This document shows, one piece after another, positions 53,275-62,377 of a stretch of 64,000 nt of DNA. Numbering within the stretch: position 1 is the first letter of the stretch; each line of letters starts with the position of its first letter. Source of the DNA: Aliiglaciecola sp041538045 (GTDB lineage: Bacteria > Pseudomonadota > Gammaproteobacteria > Enterobacterales > Alteromonadaceae); the NCBI RefSeq assembly GCF_041538045.1, contig NZ_JBGOSE010000009.1, positions 1 through 64,000 on the forward strand, read 5' to 3'. The notes beneath the pieces are model-generated. The model did no database searches. It was given only the letters and a program-made list of their open reading frames with translations, and was not told where the DNA came from. Both the position numbers and the translations under genes were made by a program.

Positions 53275-54801
53275 ATGACTGAGTTAAGTGAAGCTTTTAG
53301 TAAAATTGATGCAAGACCCACAACTCAGGTCGCGGCTCTTGATATTGGCTCAAATAGTTTTCATTTAGTCGTCGCGCGGATTGTTGCCGGTAGCGTCCAA
53401 ATCCTACATAGAGTTAAGCAAAAAGTACGTTTAGCTGATGGCTTAGACAAGCATAATCGCTTGTCTGATGAGGCAATGCAAAGAGGCTTAGACACCCTGC
53501 AAATTATTGCGCAAAGTATTAAAGGTTTTGAGCCTGACACCGTTAGAATAGTAGCCACTTATACTCTACGAAAAGCAAAAAATGCCAAAGACTTTATTCA
53601 AGCAGCTAAGCAAATTTTGCCTTATCCAATTGAAGTTATTTCTGGAATTGAAGAAGCTCGCTTAATTTACTCAGGTGTTGCCCATACAGTACAAAATAAC
53701 GGTCAGCGATTAGTAGTCGATATTGGTGGCGGTTCCACTGAATTTATCATCGGTGAGGGCTTTGAGAGTAAAATGATGCGCAGCTTGCAAATGGGCTGTG
53801 TAAGTTACACAAAACGTTTTTTCGCAGATGGTATTCTTACCTCTGGCGCTTTTAAAAAAGCCGTTACCGCAGCACAACAAGAACTTGAGTTAATCGATGC
53901 AAAGTATTTAAAACTTGGTTGGCGGCATTGTATTGGTACCTCAGGCACCATCAAAGCAATTGTTTTTCTCGCTCAATCCTTGAATGAAACCAACCCAGAA
54001 GGGTTTGTGTCACTTGATAACCTCAAGACTTTGCGCGATAAATGCATATCTGCTGGCCATATTAAAGACTTAAAACTAGCGGTCACCGAAGACCGTATTC
54101 CGGTATTAGCAGCGGGTATTTCAATCTTAATCGGCGTATTCAAAAGCCTTAAGATCACCACAATGGAGTATTCTGCGGCGGCGTTACGGGAAGGTGTGTT
54201 GTACGAGATGGAAGAGCACTTGGCCCATCACGATATCCGAGAACGCACAGCACAGAGTTTAGCCACACGCTACGACGTAGATGTTGACCAAGCAAAACGA
54301 GTGCATCTTACAACTCTAGAGCTGTATAACCAATGCAAAAAAGGGTGGAAGATTGGCGGTCAACAATATCGTAATCTATTGAGTTGGGCTGCGTTATTAC
54401 ATGAGATTGGACTGCAAATAAATTCGCGAGGTGTACAACGTCATTCTGGTTACATATTACAGAATGTAGATTTACACGGCTTCAACCAAGAACAACAAAT
54501 TTTACTTTCTGTATTAGCGCGCTTTCACCGTAAAAAACTGCGTCCTGACGAAATACCTGAGTTTTGGCAATTTGATTCAGACTTAGTGAACAAATTAATT
54601 ATAATTTTGCGTTTGGGTGTACTGTTAAATATTAAACGCCAAGATGATTTTTTGCCGGAATTCAAAGTGCTAATAGAAGAGAAAAAACTACAGATTATTT
54701 TCCCTGAACAGTGGTTATCAAACAAGCCAATTATCAGTGCAGATTTAGCCAGGGAAGCTGATTACCTTAGTGTTTTAAACTACAAGCTATCCTATTCGTA
54801 A
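53275..54801 (+). CDS. ppx: Exopolyphosphatase / pppGpp pyrophosphatase (Ppx/GppA family)
   Basis: A 508-residue Ppx/GppA enzyme that removes terminal phosphate from polyphosphate. The ASKHA-fold motifs are VAALDIGSNSFHLVVARI, the catalytic Glu in RLIYSGVAHTVQ, the phosphate-binding VVDIGGGSTEFIIGEG, and GTSGTIKAIV. The C-terminal helical HD-like part is present (LSWAALLHEIGLQINSRGVQRHSGY), as in E. coli Ppx (513). It follows ppk1 and is the last gene of the phosphate island before a bidirectional terminator. Confidence 0.96.
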   Translation: MTELSEAFSKIDARPTTQVAALDIGSNSFHLVVARIVAGSVQILHRVKQKVRLADGLDKHNRLSDEAMQRGLDTLQIIAQSIKGFEPDTVRIVATYTLRKAKNAKDFIQAAKQILPYPIEVISGIEEARLIYSGVAHTVQNNGQRLVVDIGGGSTEFIIGEGFESKMMRSLQMGCVSYTKRFFADGILTSGAFKKAVTAAQQELELIDAKYLKLGWRHCIGTSGTIKAIVFLAQSLNETNPEGFVSLDNLKTLRDKCISAGHIKDLKLAVTEDRIPVLAAGISILIGVFKSLKITTMEYSAAALREGVLYEMEEHLAHHDIRERTAQSLATRYDVDVDQAKRVHLTTLELYNQCKKGWKIGGQQYRNLLSWAALLHEIGLQINSRGVQRHSGYILQNVDLHGFNQEQQILLSVLARFHRKKLRPDEIPEFWQFDSDLVNKLIIILRLGVLLNIKRQDDFLPEFKVLIEEKKLQIIFPEQWLSNKPIISADLAREADYLSVLNYKLSYS

Positions 54802-54840
54802 TTAAACACCTGAAGAATCTCGAAAGCCCTAAAAAACAAT

Positions 54841-54866
54841 AAAAAAGCCGGACTAAAGTCCGGCTT
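54841..54866. terminator. Bidirectional terminator between ppx and fda
   Basis: AAGCCGGACT (54845-54854) and AGTCCGGCTT (54857-54866) form a 10-bp stem with a tiny loop. On the minus strand it is followed by TTTT, so it terminates fda well; it can also serve the convergent ppx gene. Confidence 0.9.
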
Positions 54867-54887
54867 ATCACTTTCTAAACAGTCAAA

Positions 54888-55787
54888 TTAGGTAATTGAA
54901 GCTTGATAGATACTTTCAATAGAAGCATCTAGTGTTTCTCCAAACTCTTGATCAGAAAGTTGTGCAAATAGACCTTCAGATAAAGCTCGAGAAAAGCTGG
55001 CAATAATACCTTTATTAGCAGTTAAGCGACTATTGGCTTCTTCTCTAGAATAACCACCAGAAAGGGCAACAACTTTAAGTACTCGAGGATGCTCAATTAG
55101 CTCAGAATAAAAACCATTCACTTCAGGCAAAGTAAGCTTTAACATCACACTTTGAGTGTCAGGTAAGGCATCTAATTGAGCTAAAATTTCAGATTTTAGT
55201 ATCCCTTCAGCGGCTTCTTTATCAGGCGCATGAATATCCACTTCAGGTTCTATAATAGGCACTAATCCCTTAGCCAAGATTTGTTTTCCAACTAAAAACT
55301 GCTGTTCAACTACAGCTTTAATTCCAGCTGGATTAGCAGATTTAACTACTGAACGCATTTTAGTACCAAATACATCTTTGGCATTGGCTTTATCGAGAAC
55401 CTCATCTAAGCCAGGCATAGCTTTCATTAGTTGCACGCCATTTTCTTCAGCTTCTAAACCTTTATCCACTTTCAGAAAAGGGACAACTTGCTTTTCTTGC
55501 CACAAATAGTGAGAACTAGCTTTACCTTCAATATCCCTATCTAAGGTGTTTTCGAACAAAATAGCGCCTAACACGCGCTTTCCATTAAACGCTTTATTAG
55601 TGATAATTCGAGTGCGCATTTCATGCACTTTACCGAACATCTCTTCGTCACCGTTATACTCATCTTCAGTTACGCCATACAGCTTTAATGCTTTTGGGGT
55701 ACTACCACCACTTTGATCCAAAGCCGCGATAAATCCATTATCGGACTCTATTTTTTTAAGCATGTCTAGTTGTGCTTGTGATGCCAT
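54888..55787 (-). CDS. fda: Class I fructose-bisphosphate aldolase
   Basis: A 299-residue class I (Schiff base) aldolase that splits fructose 1,6-bisphosphate. I start it at the ATG 55787, eight bases after AGGAG; the GTG at 55796 would overlap that site. It has FIAALDQSGGSTPKAL, RIITNKAFNGKRVLGAILFE, and the substrate and lysine segments WQEKQVVPFLKVDKGLE and VPIIEPEVDIHAPDK. The class II enzyme often found next to pgk in gammaproteobacteria is not in this window. It follows pgk by 93 bases in the tkt-epd-pgk-fda set. Confidence 0.93.
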   Translation of the reverse strand: MASQAQLDMLKKIESDNGFIAALDQSGGSTPKALKLYGVTEDEYNGDEEMFGKVHEMRTRIITNKAFNGKRVLGAILFENTLDRDIEGKASSHYLWQEKQVVPFLKVDKGLEAEENGVQLMKAMPGLDEVLDKANAKDVFGTKMRSVVKSANPAGIKAVVEQQFLVGKQILAKGLVPIIEPEVDIHAPDKEAAEGILKSEILAQLDALPDTQSVMLKLTLPEVNGFYSELIEHPRVLKVVALSGGYSREEANSRLTANKGIIASFSRALSEGLFAQLSDQEFGETLDASIESIYQASIT

Positions 55788-55880
55788 TCGCAACACTCCT
55801 TTTTATTTGAGTAGAATACAAAACTAATCTTGAGTGCTTCATTACACTTCTTATTTTTGGAGTACAAAATCTTTCGATAG

Positions 55881-57059
55881 TTACTCTTTTGCCCTTGCTT
55901 CCAACATCGCTACAGCAGGTAAAGTTTTGCCTTCTAAGAACTCCAAGAAAGCACCACCGCCCGTTGATATATACGAAACCTTGTCAGATATACCATATTT
56001 GTCTACAGCTGCCAAAGTATCGCCACCACCAGCAATTGAAAAAGCACTGCTTTGTGCAATTGCCAGTGAAATTGCTTTTGTTCCTTCACCGAATTGGTCA
56101 AATTCAAAAACACCTACTGGGCCATTCCAAACAATAGTACCAGCCTGTCTGATTAAGGCAGCTAGTTGATTGGAGGTTTGAGGTCCAACATCAAAAATCA
56201 TATCTTCATCACTGACCTGAGTGACCGCTTTTAAGCTTGATGAGGCTGATTCAGAAAACTCAATCCCCGTTACCACATCAACTGGCACTGGAATATTGCC
56301 ACCATTATCCGCTGCTGTCTGCATTAAACGCTTAGCTTCAGGGATTAAATCTTCTTCGTACAAAGATTTGCCAACATTATGTCCTTGTGCGGCAATAAAG
56401 GTATTGGCAATACCACCACCGACGATTAATTGATCAACCTTACCAGAAAGTGACTCTAAAACCGTTAATTTTGTTGATACTTTAGAACCACCTACAATTG
56501 CCAGTAATGGACGGGCTGGGTTGTCTAAGGCTTTACCTAGTGCGTCTAACTCATTGACCAACAAAGGTCCCGCACAGGCAACGGGGGCAAATTTACCAGC
56601 ACCATGGGTAGATGCTTGTGCACGATGTGAAGTGCCAAAGGCATCCATTACATAAACATCACACAAGGCTGCATATTGCTTTGATAAAGTTTCATCGTCT
56701 TTTTTCTCACCCACATTGAAGCGAACGTTCTCTAACACAACAACTTCGCCTTGTGCCACGTCAACCCCATTAAGATAATCAGTTGCTAAACTTACTGGGC
56801 ATTCAAGATGATCACTCAAATAGTTGACAACAGGTCGCATGGAATACTGAGCATCAAATTCGCCTTCGGTAGGTCTGCCTAAGTGAGACATCACTATTAC
56901 CTTCGCGCCTTTCTCAAGAGCTAATTTAATCGTTGGCAAGGCCGCTTTGATTCGCGCATCTGAGGTCACTTTGCCATCTTTTACTGGCACGTTGAGATCT
57001 TCGCGTATTAACACTCTTTTATCTGTGAGAGTTAAATCAGCCATACTTAGTATCGACAT
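55881..57059 (-). CDS. pgk: Phosphoglycerate kinase
   Basis: A 392-residue Pgk transferring phosphate from 1,3-bisphosphoglycerate to ADP. The N-terminal motif KRVLIREDLNVPVKDGKVT, SHLGRPTEG, and VLENVRFNVGEK are followed by the nucleotide part with GGSKVSTKLTVLESL, VGGGIANTF, and the C-terminal AGGGDTLAAVDKYG. The ATG at 57059 has AGGAA upstream. Between epd and fda on the same strand, as in E. coli epd-pgk. Confidence 0.97.
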   Translation of the reverse strand: MSILSMADLTLTDKRVLIREDLNVPVKDGKVTSDARIKAALPTIKLALEKGAKVIVMSHLGRPTEGEFDAQYSMRPVVNYLSDHLECPVSLATDYLNGVDVAQGEVVVLENVRFNVGEKKDDETLSKQYAALCDVYVMDAFGTSHRAQASTHGAGKFAPVACAGPLLVNELDALGKALDNPARPLLAIVGGSKVSTKLTVLESLSGKVDQLIVGGGIANTFIAAQGHNVGKSLYEEDLIPEAKRLMQTAADNGGNIPVPVDVVTGIEFSESASSSLKAVTQVSDEDMIFDVGPQTSNQLAALIRQAGTIVWNGPVGVFEFDQFGEGTKAISLAIAQSSAFSIAGGGDTLAAVDKYGISDKVSYISTGGGAFLEFLEGKTLPAVAMLEARAKE

Positions 57060-57140
57060 ATTGCTTCCTTTAATCTTGCTATTATGGATTGTTTATCTAC
57101 AAAACTATTAAGTATATTTGTTAATAATTACATTTATTGT

Positions 57141-58148
57141 TTAGTCACGAAACATTGCTTGCGCAGTATCTAACATTCGATTTGCAAAACCCCATTCGTT
57201 GTCACACCAAACCAATGTTTTCACTAACTGCATGTGGCTTACTCTGGTTTGCGTGCCGTCTACGATACAAGAGTGCGGATCATGATTGAAGTCTATTGAT
57301 ACCAAAGGTTCCTCAGTGTAACTCAATATTCCGTTTAATCTGCCCTGACCTGCTTGTTTCAACACTTGGTTAATCTCATCTATCGATACTTTTTTATCAA
57401 CAGTTACACTTAAGTCCATCGCCGTCACATTAATTGTAGGCACTCTTACCGCGATGGCTTCAAACTTTCCGGCAAATTTAGGCAAGATACGCTCAATACC
57501 TGCGGCTAAGCGAGTATCAACGGGAATAATTGACTGGCTAGCAGCACGAGTCCTGCGTAAATCCGGATGATAAGCATCAATAACTTGTTGATCGTGCATT
57601 GAGGAGTGAATTGTTGTTACTGTGCCACTAAGAACATCAAACGCTTTATCCAGCACTTGGATCACAGGCACGATACAATTTGTGGTACAAGAACCATTAG
57701 AAACAATACGGTCGTCATTTTGCAACAAATCATCATTGATACCGTAAATGACAGTCGCATCCATATCAGGGGCAGATGGATGGGAAAAGAGGACTTTTTT
57801 AGCGCCTTGAGCAATATGAATTTCAGCATCAGCTCGATCATTATGCACACCTGTGCATTCCAATACTAAATCAATGTCGAGCTCAGCCCAAGGTAACTTG
57901 TCTAATGTGGGAAACTGCAATAATTGAATCGAGTCGTTGGCCACATTTAAGCAATCTCCATTTAGGGAAACTGGGAAGCCAAATCGACCATGGGCGGTAT
58001 CATACTTTAATAAATGAGCAATACCTTCAGGGTTGGCAATCTCATTTATTGCAACAATTTTAATTTGTTCGTGCCGAGCGGTTTCGTACAGTGCTCGCAA
58101 TACATTTCGACCTATGCGTCCAAAACCATTTATGGCAATTCGTATCAT
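57141..58148 (-). CDS. epd: Erythrose-4-phosphate dehydrogenase
   Basis: A 335-residue GAPDH-family enzyme that oxidises erythrose 4-phosphate to 4-phosphoerythronate for pyridoxal phosphate synthesis. It begins MIRIAINGFGRIGRNVLRAL and keeps the catalytic Cys in NGSCTTNC. Diagnostic Epd stretches are HSSMHDQQVIDAYHPDLRRTRAASQSIIPVDT, AVRVPTINVTAMDLSVTV, and YTEEPLVSIDFNHDPHSCIVDGTQTRVS; these match E. coli Epd, not GapA. Between tkt and pgk on the same strand; a GAGTGA site precedes the ATG. Confidence 0.95.
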   Translation of the reverse strand: MIRIAINGFGRIGRNVLRALYETARHEQIKIVAINEIANPEGIAHLLKYDTAHGRFGFPVSLNGDCLNVANDSIQLLQFPTLDKLPWAELDIDLVLECTGVHNDRADAEIHIAQGAKKVLFSHPSAPDMDATVIYGINDDLLQNDDRIVSNGSCTTNCIVPVIQVLDKAFDVLSGTVTTIHSSMHDQQVIDAYHPDLRRTRAASQSIIPVDTRLAAGIERILPKFAGKFEAIAVRVPTINVTAMDLSVTVDKKVSIDEINQVLKQAGQGRLNGILSYTEEPLVSIDFNHDPHSCIVDGTQTRVSHMQLVKTLVWCDNEWGFANRMLDTAQAMFRD

Positions 58149-58168
58149 GTCACTCTTAATACATAAAC

Positions 58169-58200
58169 GAGCACACTCTTTTATAAGTGTGCTCTTTTTT
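58169..58200 (+). terminator. Plus-strand intrinsic terminator in the tkt-epd gap
   Basis: GAGCACACT (58169-58177) and AGTGTGCTC (58186-58194) form a 9-bp stem followed by TTTTTT on the plus strand. The flanking genes tkt and epd are both on the minus strand, so the T-run faces away from their direction of transcription. It could block antisense transcription entering tkt, or as a hairpin process the tkt-epd mRNA. Confidence 0.8.
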
Positions 58201-58259
58201 AGTTAAGTGGTAACCCACACCTAAAAGGTTATGGGCCACCCTAGTTTAGTTATTGATGT

Positions 58260-60251
58260 TTATAGTGAATTAGCTGCCTCGACAATAGCATCGGCAGTAA
58301 ACCCAAAGTATTTCAGCAAAGCTCCGCCAGGCGCAGACTCACCAAAAGTCGTCATACCGACAACTTTGCCATCAAATCCAACATATTTGTACCAAAAATC
58401 TACGTGAGCAGCTTCAACAGCCACACGTTTAGTGACACTGCGAGGTAACACAGACTCACGATAATCCGCATCTTGAGCATCAAATAGATTGGTGCTTGGC
58501 ATAGAAACAACACGTACTGCTTTACCTTGAGCGGTTAATTTTTCCGCAGCTTCAACAGTAATAGCCATTTCTGATCCCGTTGCAATTAGGATGATTTCAG
58601 GTGTTGCTTCGCTATCAATTAATACATATCCACCTTTAGCAATATCCGTAAGTTGCTGCTCATTTCGAGATTGTGCCGGCAATCCTTGGCGACTAAATAC
58701 TAGGGCACTTGGACCTTCAGTGCGTTCAATTGCCGCTTTCCAAGCCACTGCTGTTTCAGCCCCATCACAAGGTCTCCAAGTAGCAAGGTTTGGCGTCAAA
58801 CGTAAATTGGCTACTTGCTCAATAGGCTGATGGGTTGGACCATCTTCACCTTGACCAATAGAGTCATGGGTATAAACAAAAATATTAGGCACGCCCATTA
58901 ATGCAGACATACGCACAGCATTACGCGCATATTCCATAAACATTAAAAAGGTTGCACCGTAGGTTCTGAAGCCACCATGCAGTCCGATACCGTTCATGAT
59001 CGCGCTCATTCCAAACTCACGCACGCCATAGAAAATATAGTTACCACTGGCATCATCTGCAGTGATTCCCTTTGAACCCGACCATAATGTCAAGTTTGAA
59101 CCAGCTAAGTCAGCAGAACCGCCTACCACTTCAGGCAAAATGCTAGCAAAAGCTTCAATGGCATTTTGCGAAGATTTACGACTCGCCACATTTTCTGCTT
59201 TTTCTTGGGTTTGTTTGATGTAAGCGGCAGCTTTTTCACTGAAATCGGCAGGTAGCTCACCGTTTATACGACGGGTAAATTCACTTGCTAACTGTGGGTG
59301 AGCATCTGCATATTGAGCAAACTTATCATTCCACTGCTGTTCTAACTCAAGTCCGCTTTTCTTTGCATCCCATTGTGCATAGATATCTTCAGGAACAACA
59401 AAAGGTGCGTGACTCCAGTTTAGCTCTTTACGCGTAGCTTCAACTTCATCCAGACCCAGTGGCGAACCATGGCTATCATGGCTACCTGATTTGTTTGGAG
59501 ATCCAAAACCAATCACTGTTTTACAGCAAATCATGGTAGGTTTTGTGGTTTCTGCTTTAGCGGTTTCAATAGCCGCTTTAATCGCTTCAGGATCATGACC
59601 ATCTACATCAGCGATCACCTGCCATCCATAGGATTCAAAACGTGCTGGGGTATCGTCAGTAAACCAACCTTCAACTTCTCCATCAATGGAAATGCCATTG
59701 TCATCCCAAAACGCAATCAGCTTGCCTAACCCTAAGGTGCCAGCAAGAGAACAGGTTTCATGGGAAATTCCTTCCATCAAACAACCATCACCTAAGAAGC
59801 AATAGGTAAAATGATCAACGATATTGAATTCAGGTTGATTAAATTGGGCTGCTAACATTTTTTCAGCAATTGCCATGCCTACAGCGTTACTAATACCTTG
59901 ACCTAAAGGTCCAGTAGTAGTTTCAACACCAGGTGCGTAACCATACTCTGGGTGACCTGGAGTTCTTGAATGCAATTGGCGGAAGTTTTTCAACTCCTCA
60001 ATAGGTAAGTCATATCCGGTTAGGTGTAACAACGAATAGATCAGCATCGAGCCATGACCATTGGACAAAACAAACCTATCACGGTTAGCCCATTTGGGGT
60101 TTGCTGGATTGTGGTGCATAAAGTCACTCCACAATACTTGCGCGATATCAGCCATTCCCATTGGTGCTCCGGGGTGACCTGAATTAGCTTGTTGTACTGC
60201 ATCCATTGATAAAGCGCGAATGGCGTTGGCTAGTTCTCGACGTGAAGGCAT
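58260..60251 (-). CDS. tkt: Transketolase
   Basis: A 663-residue transketolase, the same length as E. coli TktA. It moves two-carbon units in the non-oxidative pentose phosphate pathway and makes erythrose 4-phosphate, the substrate of the next gene. Thiamine diphosphate is bound by GDGCLMEGISHETCSLAGTLGLGKLIAFWDDN. Further motifs are NSGHPGAPMGMADIA, LTGYDLPIEELKNFRQLHSRTPGHPEYG, and VYTHDSIGQGEDGPTHQPIEQ. AGGAGA precedes the ATG. First gene of tkt-epd-pgk-fda; divergent from metK. Confidence 0.97.
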   Translation of the reverse strand: MPSRRELANAIRALSMDAVQQANSGHPGAPMGMADIAQVLWSDFMHHNPANPKWANRDRFVLSNGHGSMLIYSLLHLTGYDLPIEELKNFRQLHSRTPGHPEYGYAPGVETTTGPLGQGISNAVGMAIAEKMLAAQFNQPEFNIVDHFTYCFLGDGCLMEGISHETCSLAGTLGLGKLIAFWDDNGISIDGEVEGWFTDDTPARFESYGWQVIADVDGHDPEAIKAAIETAKAETTKPTMICCKTVIGFGSPNKSGSHDSHGSPLGLDEVEATRKELNWSHAPFVVPEDIYAQWDAKKSGLELEQQWNDKFAQYADAHPQLASEFTRRINGELPADFSEKAAAYIKQTQEKAENVASRKSSQNAIEAFASILPEVVGGSADLAGSNLTLWSGSKGITADDASGNYIFYGVREFGMSAIMNGIGLHGGFRTYGATFLMFMEYARNAVRMSALMGVPNIFVYTHDSIGQGEDGPTHQPIEQVANLRLTPNLATWRPCDGAETAVAWKAAIERTEGPSALVFSRQGLPAQSRNEQQLTDIAKGGYVLIDSEATPEIILIATGSEMAITVEAAEKLTAQGKAVRVVSMPSTNLFDAQDADYRESVLPRSVTKRVAVEAAHVDFWYKYVGFDGKVVGMTTFGESAPGGALLKYFGFTADAIVEAANSL

Positions 60252-60473
60252 GGTGTCTCCTGCTGTAAATAAGTGCCTAAAAGCATGCTCAACGTCTAAT
60301 TAACTTGGCTAAGACATTGATTGATTTGCTTGTATTCATGTTGGGTGCAACATTTTCCATCAGCCATGGACGAACTGCAACGCTTATTCATTATTGATTA
60401 TACTTTTTTTGGTTATGTTCTATTCCTTTTCTGTTTTTTTACGTATTTAAAGTGGAAAGCATTCTGAACATAT

Positions 60474-60546
60474 AGCCATTTGGACGTCTAGACGGAAAGA
60501 CTGGTATTTTCGAAAATATTGATTAAAATGTAGCTATTAATGATAA
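60474..60546 (+). promoter_or_regulatory. Tandem MetJ operator and promoter of metK
   Basis: Four contiguous 8-mers at 60474-60505 resemble the MetJ met box AGACGTCT: AGCCATTT, GGACGTCT, AGACGGAA and AGACTGGT (about 5, 7, 5 and 5 matches of 8 by my count). The direct head-to-tail spacing of eight is what MetJ dimers require. A candidate promoter lies just downstream: TTGATT (60519-60524), 16 bases, TGATAA (60541-60546). The rest of the 347-base tkt-metK gap shows no SAM riboswitch-like fold by eye. Confidence 0.72.
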
Positions 60547-60598
60547 CGAACCAGTTTTGGTGTGAATTTATTACACGCATTCAAGAAAGGATTAAAAC

Positions 60599-61744
60599 AT
60601 GACATCACATCTTTTTACTTCAGAATCAGTTTCTGAGGGGCATCCGGATAAAATTGCAGATCAAATATCTGATGCAGTGTTGGACGCTATTTTAACTCAG
60701 GATCCTAAAGCTCGAGTAGCTTGCGAGACCTTCGTCAAAACAGGAATGGTCTTGGTTGGTGGAGAAGTGACTACGTCAGCTTGGGTTGATATTGAAGATT
60801 TAACCAGAAAAACTGTACGCGAAATTGGTTATACTCATTCTGATATGGGTTTTGATGCCGATTCATGTGCGGTACTGAATGCCATTGGTAAACAATCACC
60901 AGATATAAACCAAGGTGTTGATCGCAGTCGTCCAGAAGAGCAAGGGGCCGGTGACCAAGGATTAATGTTTGGTTACGCTAGTGATGAAACCGATGTACTT
61001 ATGCCTGCGCCTATTACTTATTCTCACCGTCTGGTTAAACGCCAAGCAGAAGTAAGAAAAAACAATACACTACCTTGGTTACGCCCTGATGCCAAAAGCC
61101 AAGTCACCTTTGTTTATGAAGATAATCAACCTGTTGGCATAGATGCCGTTGTGCTATCCACACAACATTGTGATTCAATCAGTACTGCCGATTTACAAGA
61201 AGCAGTGATGGAAGAAATTATCAAACCTGTGTTGCCTGCAAAATGGTTATCTGCAAAAACCAAGTTTTTAATTAACCCTACTGGACGATTTGTAATTGGT
61301 GGACCTATGGGAGACTGTGGTTTAACCGGTCGTAAAATCATAGTAGATACCTACGGTGGTATGGCACGTCACGGTGGTGGATGTTTCTCTGGTAAAGATC
61401 CTTCGAAAGTTGATCGTTCAGCAGCCTATGCCGGTCGTTATGTGGCTAAGAATATTGTAGCGGCGGGGTTAGCTAAACGCTGTGAAATCCAAGTTTCTTA
61501 TGCTATAGGCGTGGCTGAGCCTACTTCAATTAGTATTGAAACCTTCGGTACTGGTGTGATTTCAGATCAAAAACTGACTGAGTTAGTTAGAGCCAACTTT
61601 GACCTTCGTCCCTATGGTCTAATTAAGATGCTTGATCTTGAACGTCCAATCTACCAAGGTACTGCTGCTTATGGTCATTTTGGTCGCGAAGAGTTTCCAT
61701 GGGAAGCAACCGACAAGGCTGAACAGCTAAAAGCGGCCTTGTAA
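60599..61744 (+). CDS. metK: S-adenosylmethionine synthetase
   Basis: A 381-residue MetK that makes S-adenosylmethionine from methionine and ATP; full length (E. coli 384). Motifs are SEGHPDKIADQISDAVLDAIL, GAGDQGLMFGYASDE, TGRFVIGGPMGDCGLTGRKIIVDTYGG, and GGGCFSGKDPSKVDRSAAYAGRY. The ATG follows AAGGATTAAAAC. A tandem MetJ operator lies upstream and an intrinsic terminator follows. Divergent from tkt. Confidence 0.98.
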   Translation: MTSHLFTSESVSEGHPDKIADQISDAVLDAILTQDPKARVACETFVKTGMVLVGGEVTTSAWVDIEDLTRKTVREIGYTHSDMGFDADSCAVLNAIGKQSPDINQGVDRSRPEEQGAGDQGLMFGYASDETDVLMPAPITYSHRLVKRQAEVRKNNTLPWLRPDAKSQVTFVYEDNQPVGIDAVVLSTQHCDSISTADLQEAVMEEIIKPVLPAKWLSAKTKFLINPTGRFVIGGPMGDCGLTGRKIIVDTYGGMARHGGGCFSGKDPSKVDRSAAYAGRYVAKNIVAAGLAKRCEIQVSYAIGVAEPTSISIETFGTGVISDQKLTELVRANFDLRPYGLIKMLDLERPIYQGTAAYGHFGREEFPWEATDKAEQLKAAL

Positions 61745-61780
61745 ACATACCATTCAATTAAAAATGATTAGGTAAATTAA

Positions 61781-61808
61781 AAATAGCGTCTAGTAAGACG
61801 CTATTTTT
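61781..61808 (+). terminator. Intrinsic terminator of metK
   Basis: AAATAGCGTCT (61781-61791) and AGACGCTATTT (61796-61806) form an 11-bp stem with a 4-base loop and a T-run to 61808. It also faces the end of the small lipoprotein gene on the minus strand, where an A-run upstream would give a T-run, so it may act in both directions. Confidence 0.9.
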
Positions 61809-61827
61809 GTATGCAAAGGTTAAAAAC

Positions 61828-62237
61828 TTAATCTTTGTTTTGGCAATAACCTGTATTCGCTAAACTTACCCCTACCTTGTTGGCCATTCTAACTCTGACA
61901 CTGTCACCTTCTACTGCAGGAAAATAGTCTAAGACTACAATAAGGTACTCGCCATCAGATGCAGTTAAATGGCATTCATAACCGCGGTTGGGACCTTCCT
62001 CAATAGTAGTAAGTAAACCGCCCAAAAACGCCCAAATTAATGCCCCCGCTATAATCTGCCTGTCGCTGCGGCCTCGCCCGCATGAGAGTCAAATTTAACA
62101 TCGTATATTTGCTCAACGTTTGCGTACAACTCAGTGACAAATTGGTTGCGCTCAGTATTTCGCGTATGATTAGATGCACAAGATGAGAGTACACAAAACC
62201 AACTTATAACCGTCAACTTTATGTACGTTGTTTTCAT
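61828..62237 (-). pseudogene. Frameshifted small lipoprotein gene
   Basis: Two minus-strand frames look like halves of one lipoprotein. The first (62237 to stop 62049) starts MKTTYIKLTVISWFCVLSSCASNH with a lipobox ending at Cys20 and continues YDVKFDSHAGEAAATGRL. The second, in a different frame, reads IIAGALIWAFLGGLLTTIEEG, then GYECHLTASDGEYLIVVLDYF, VEGDSVRVRMANKV, ending 61828. Joining them needs a -1 shift near 62050-62060, where a glycine-zipper-like helix is also short. A recent frameshift, an assembly or sequencing error, or two separate short genes are all possible; a programmed frameshift is less likely because no slippery heptamer is evident. Confidence 0.6.
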
Positions 62238-62377
62238 GGGCTAATAGTTCTTTGGGAAAATGTTCGCATAGATAAATATCTTGTTAGGTAACGATAAATA
62301 GAATAATGATCCAAAACTGAATTTAAGCTTAACAATAAATAGAAATAGCATAGTTAACAGCTAACCGGAAATAATTT

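Noticed and set aside
57141..58148. Glyceraldehyde-3-phosphate dehydrogenase (GapA)
   Set aside because: The sequence follows Epd in its diagnostic stretches (HDQQVIDAYHPDLRRTR, NHDPHSCIVDGTQTRVS) and its place between tkt and pgk fits epd.
62000..62194. A third small frame overlapping the broken lipoprotein
   Set aside because: Its N-terminal part lies in a different frame from the lipoprotein signal and it has no ribosome site or coherent features; it is most likely a shadow of the disrupted gene.
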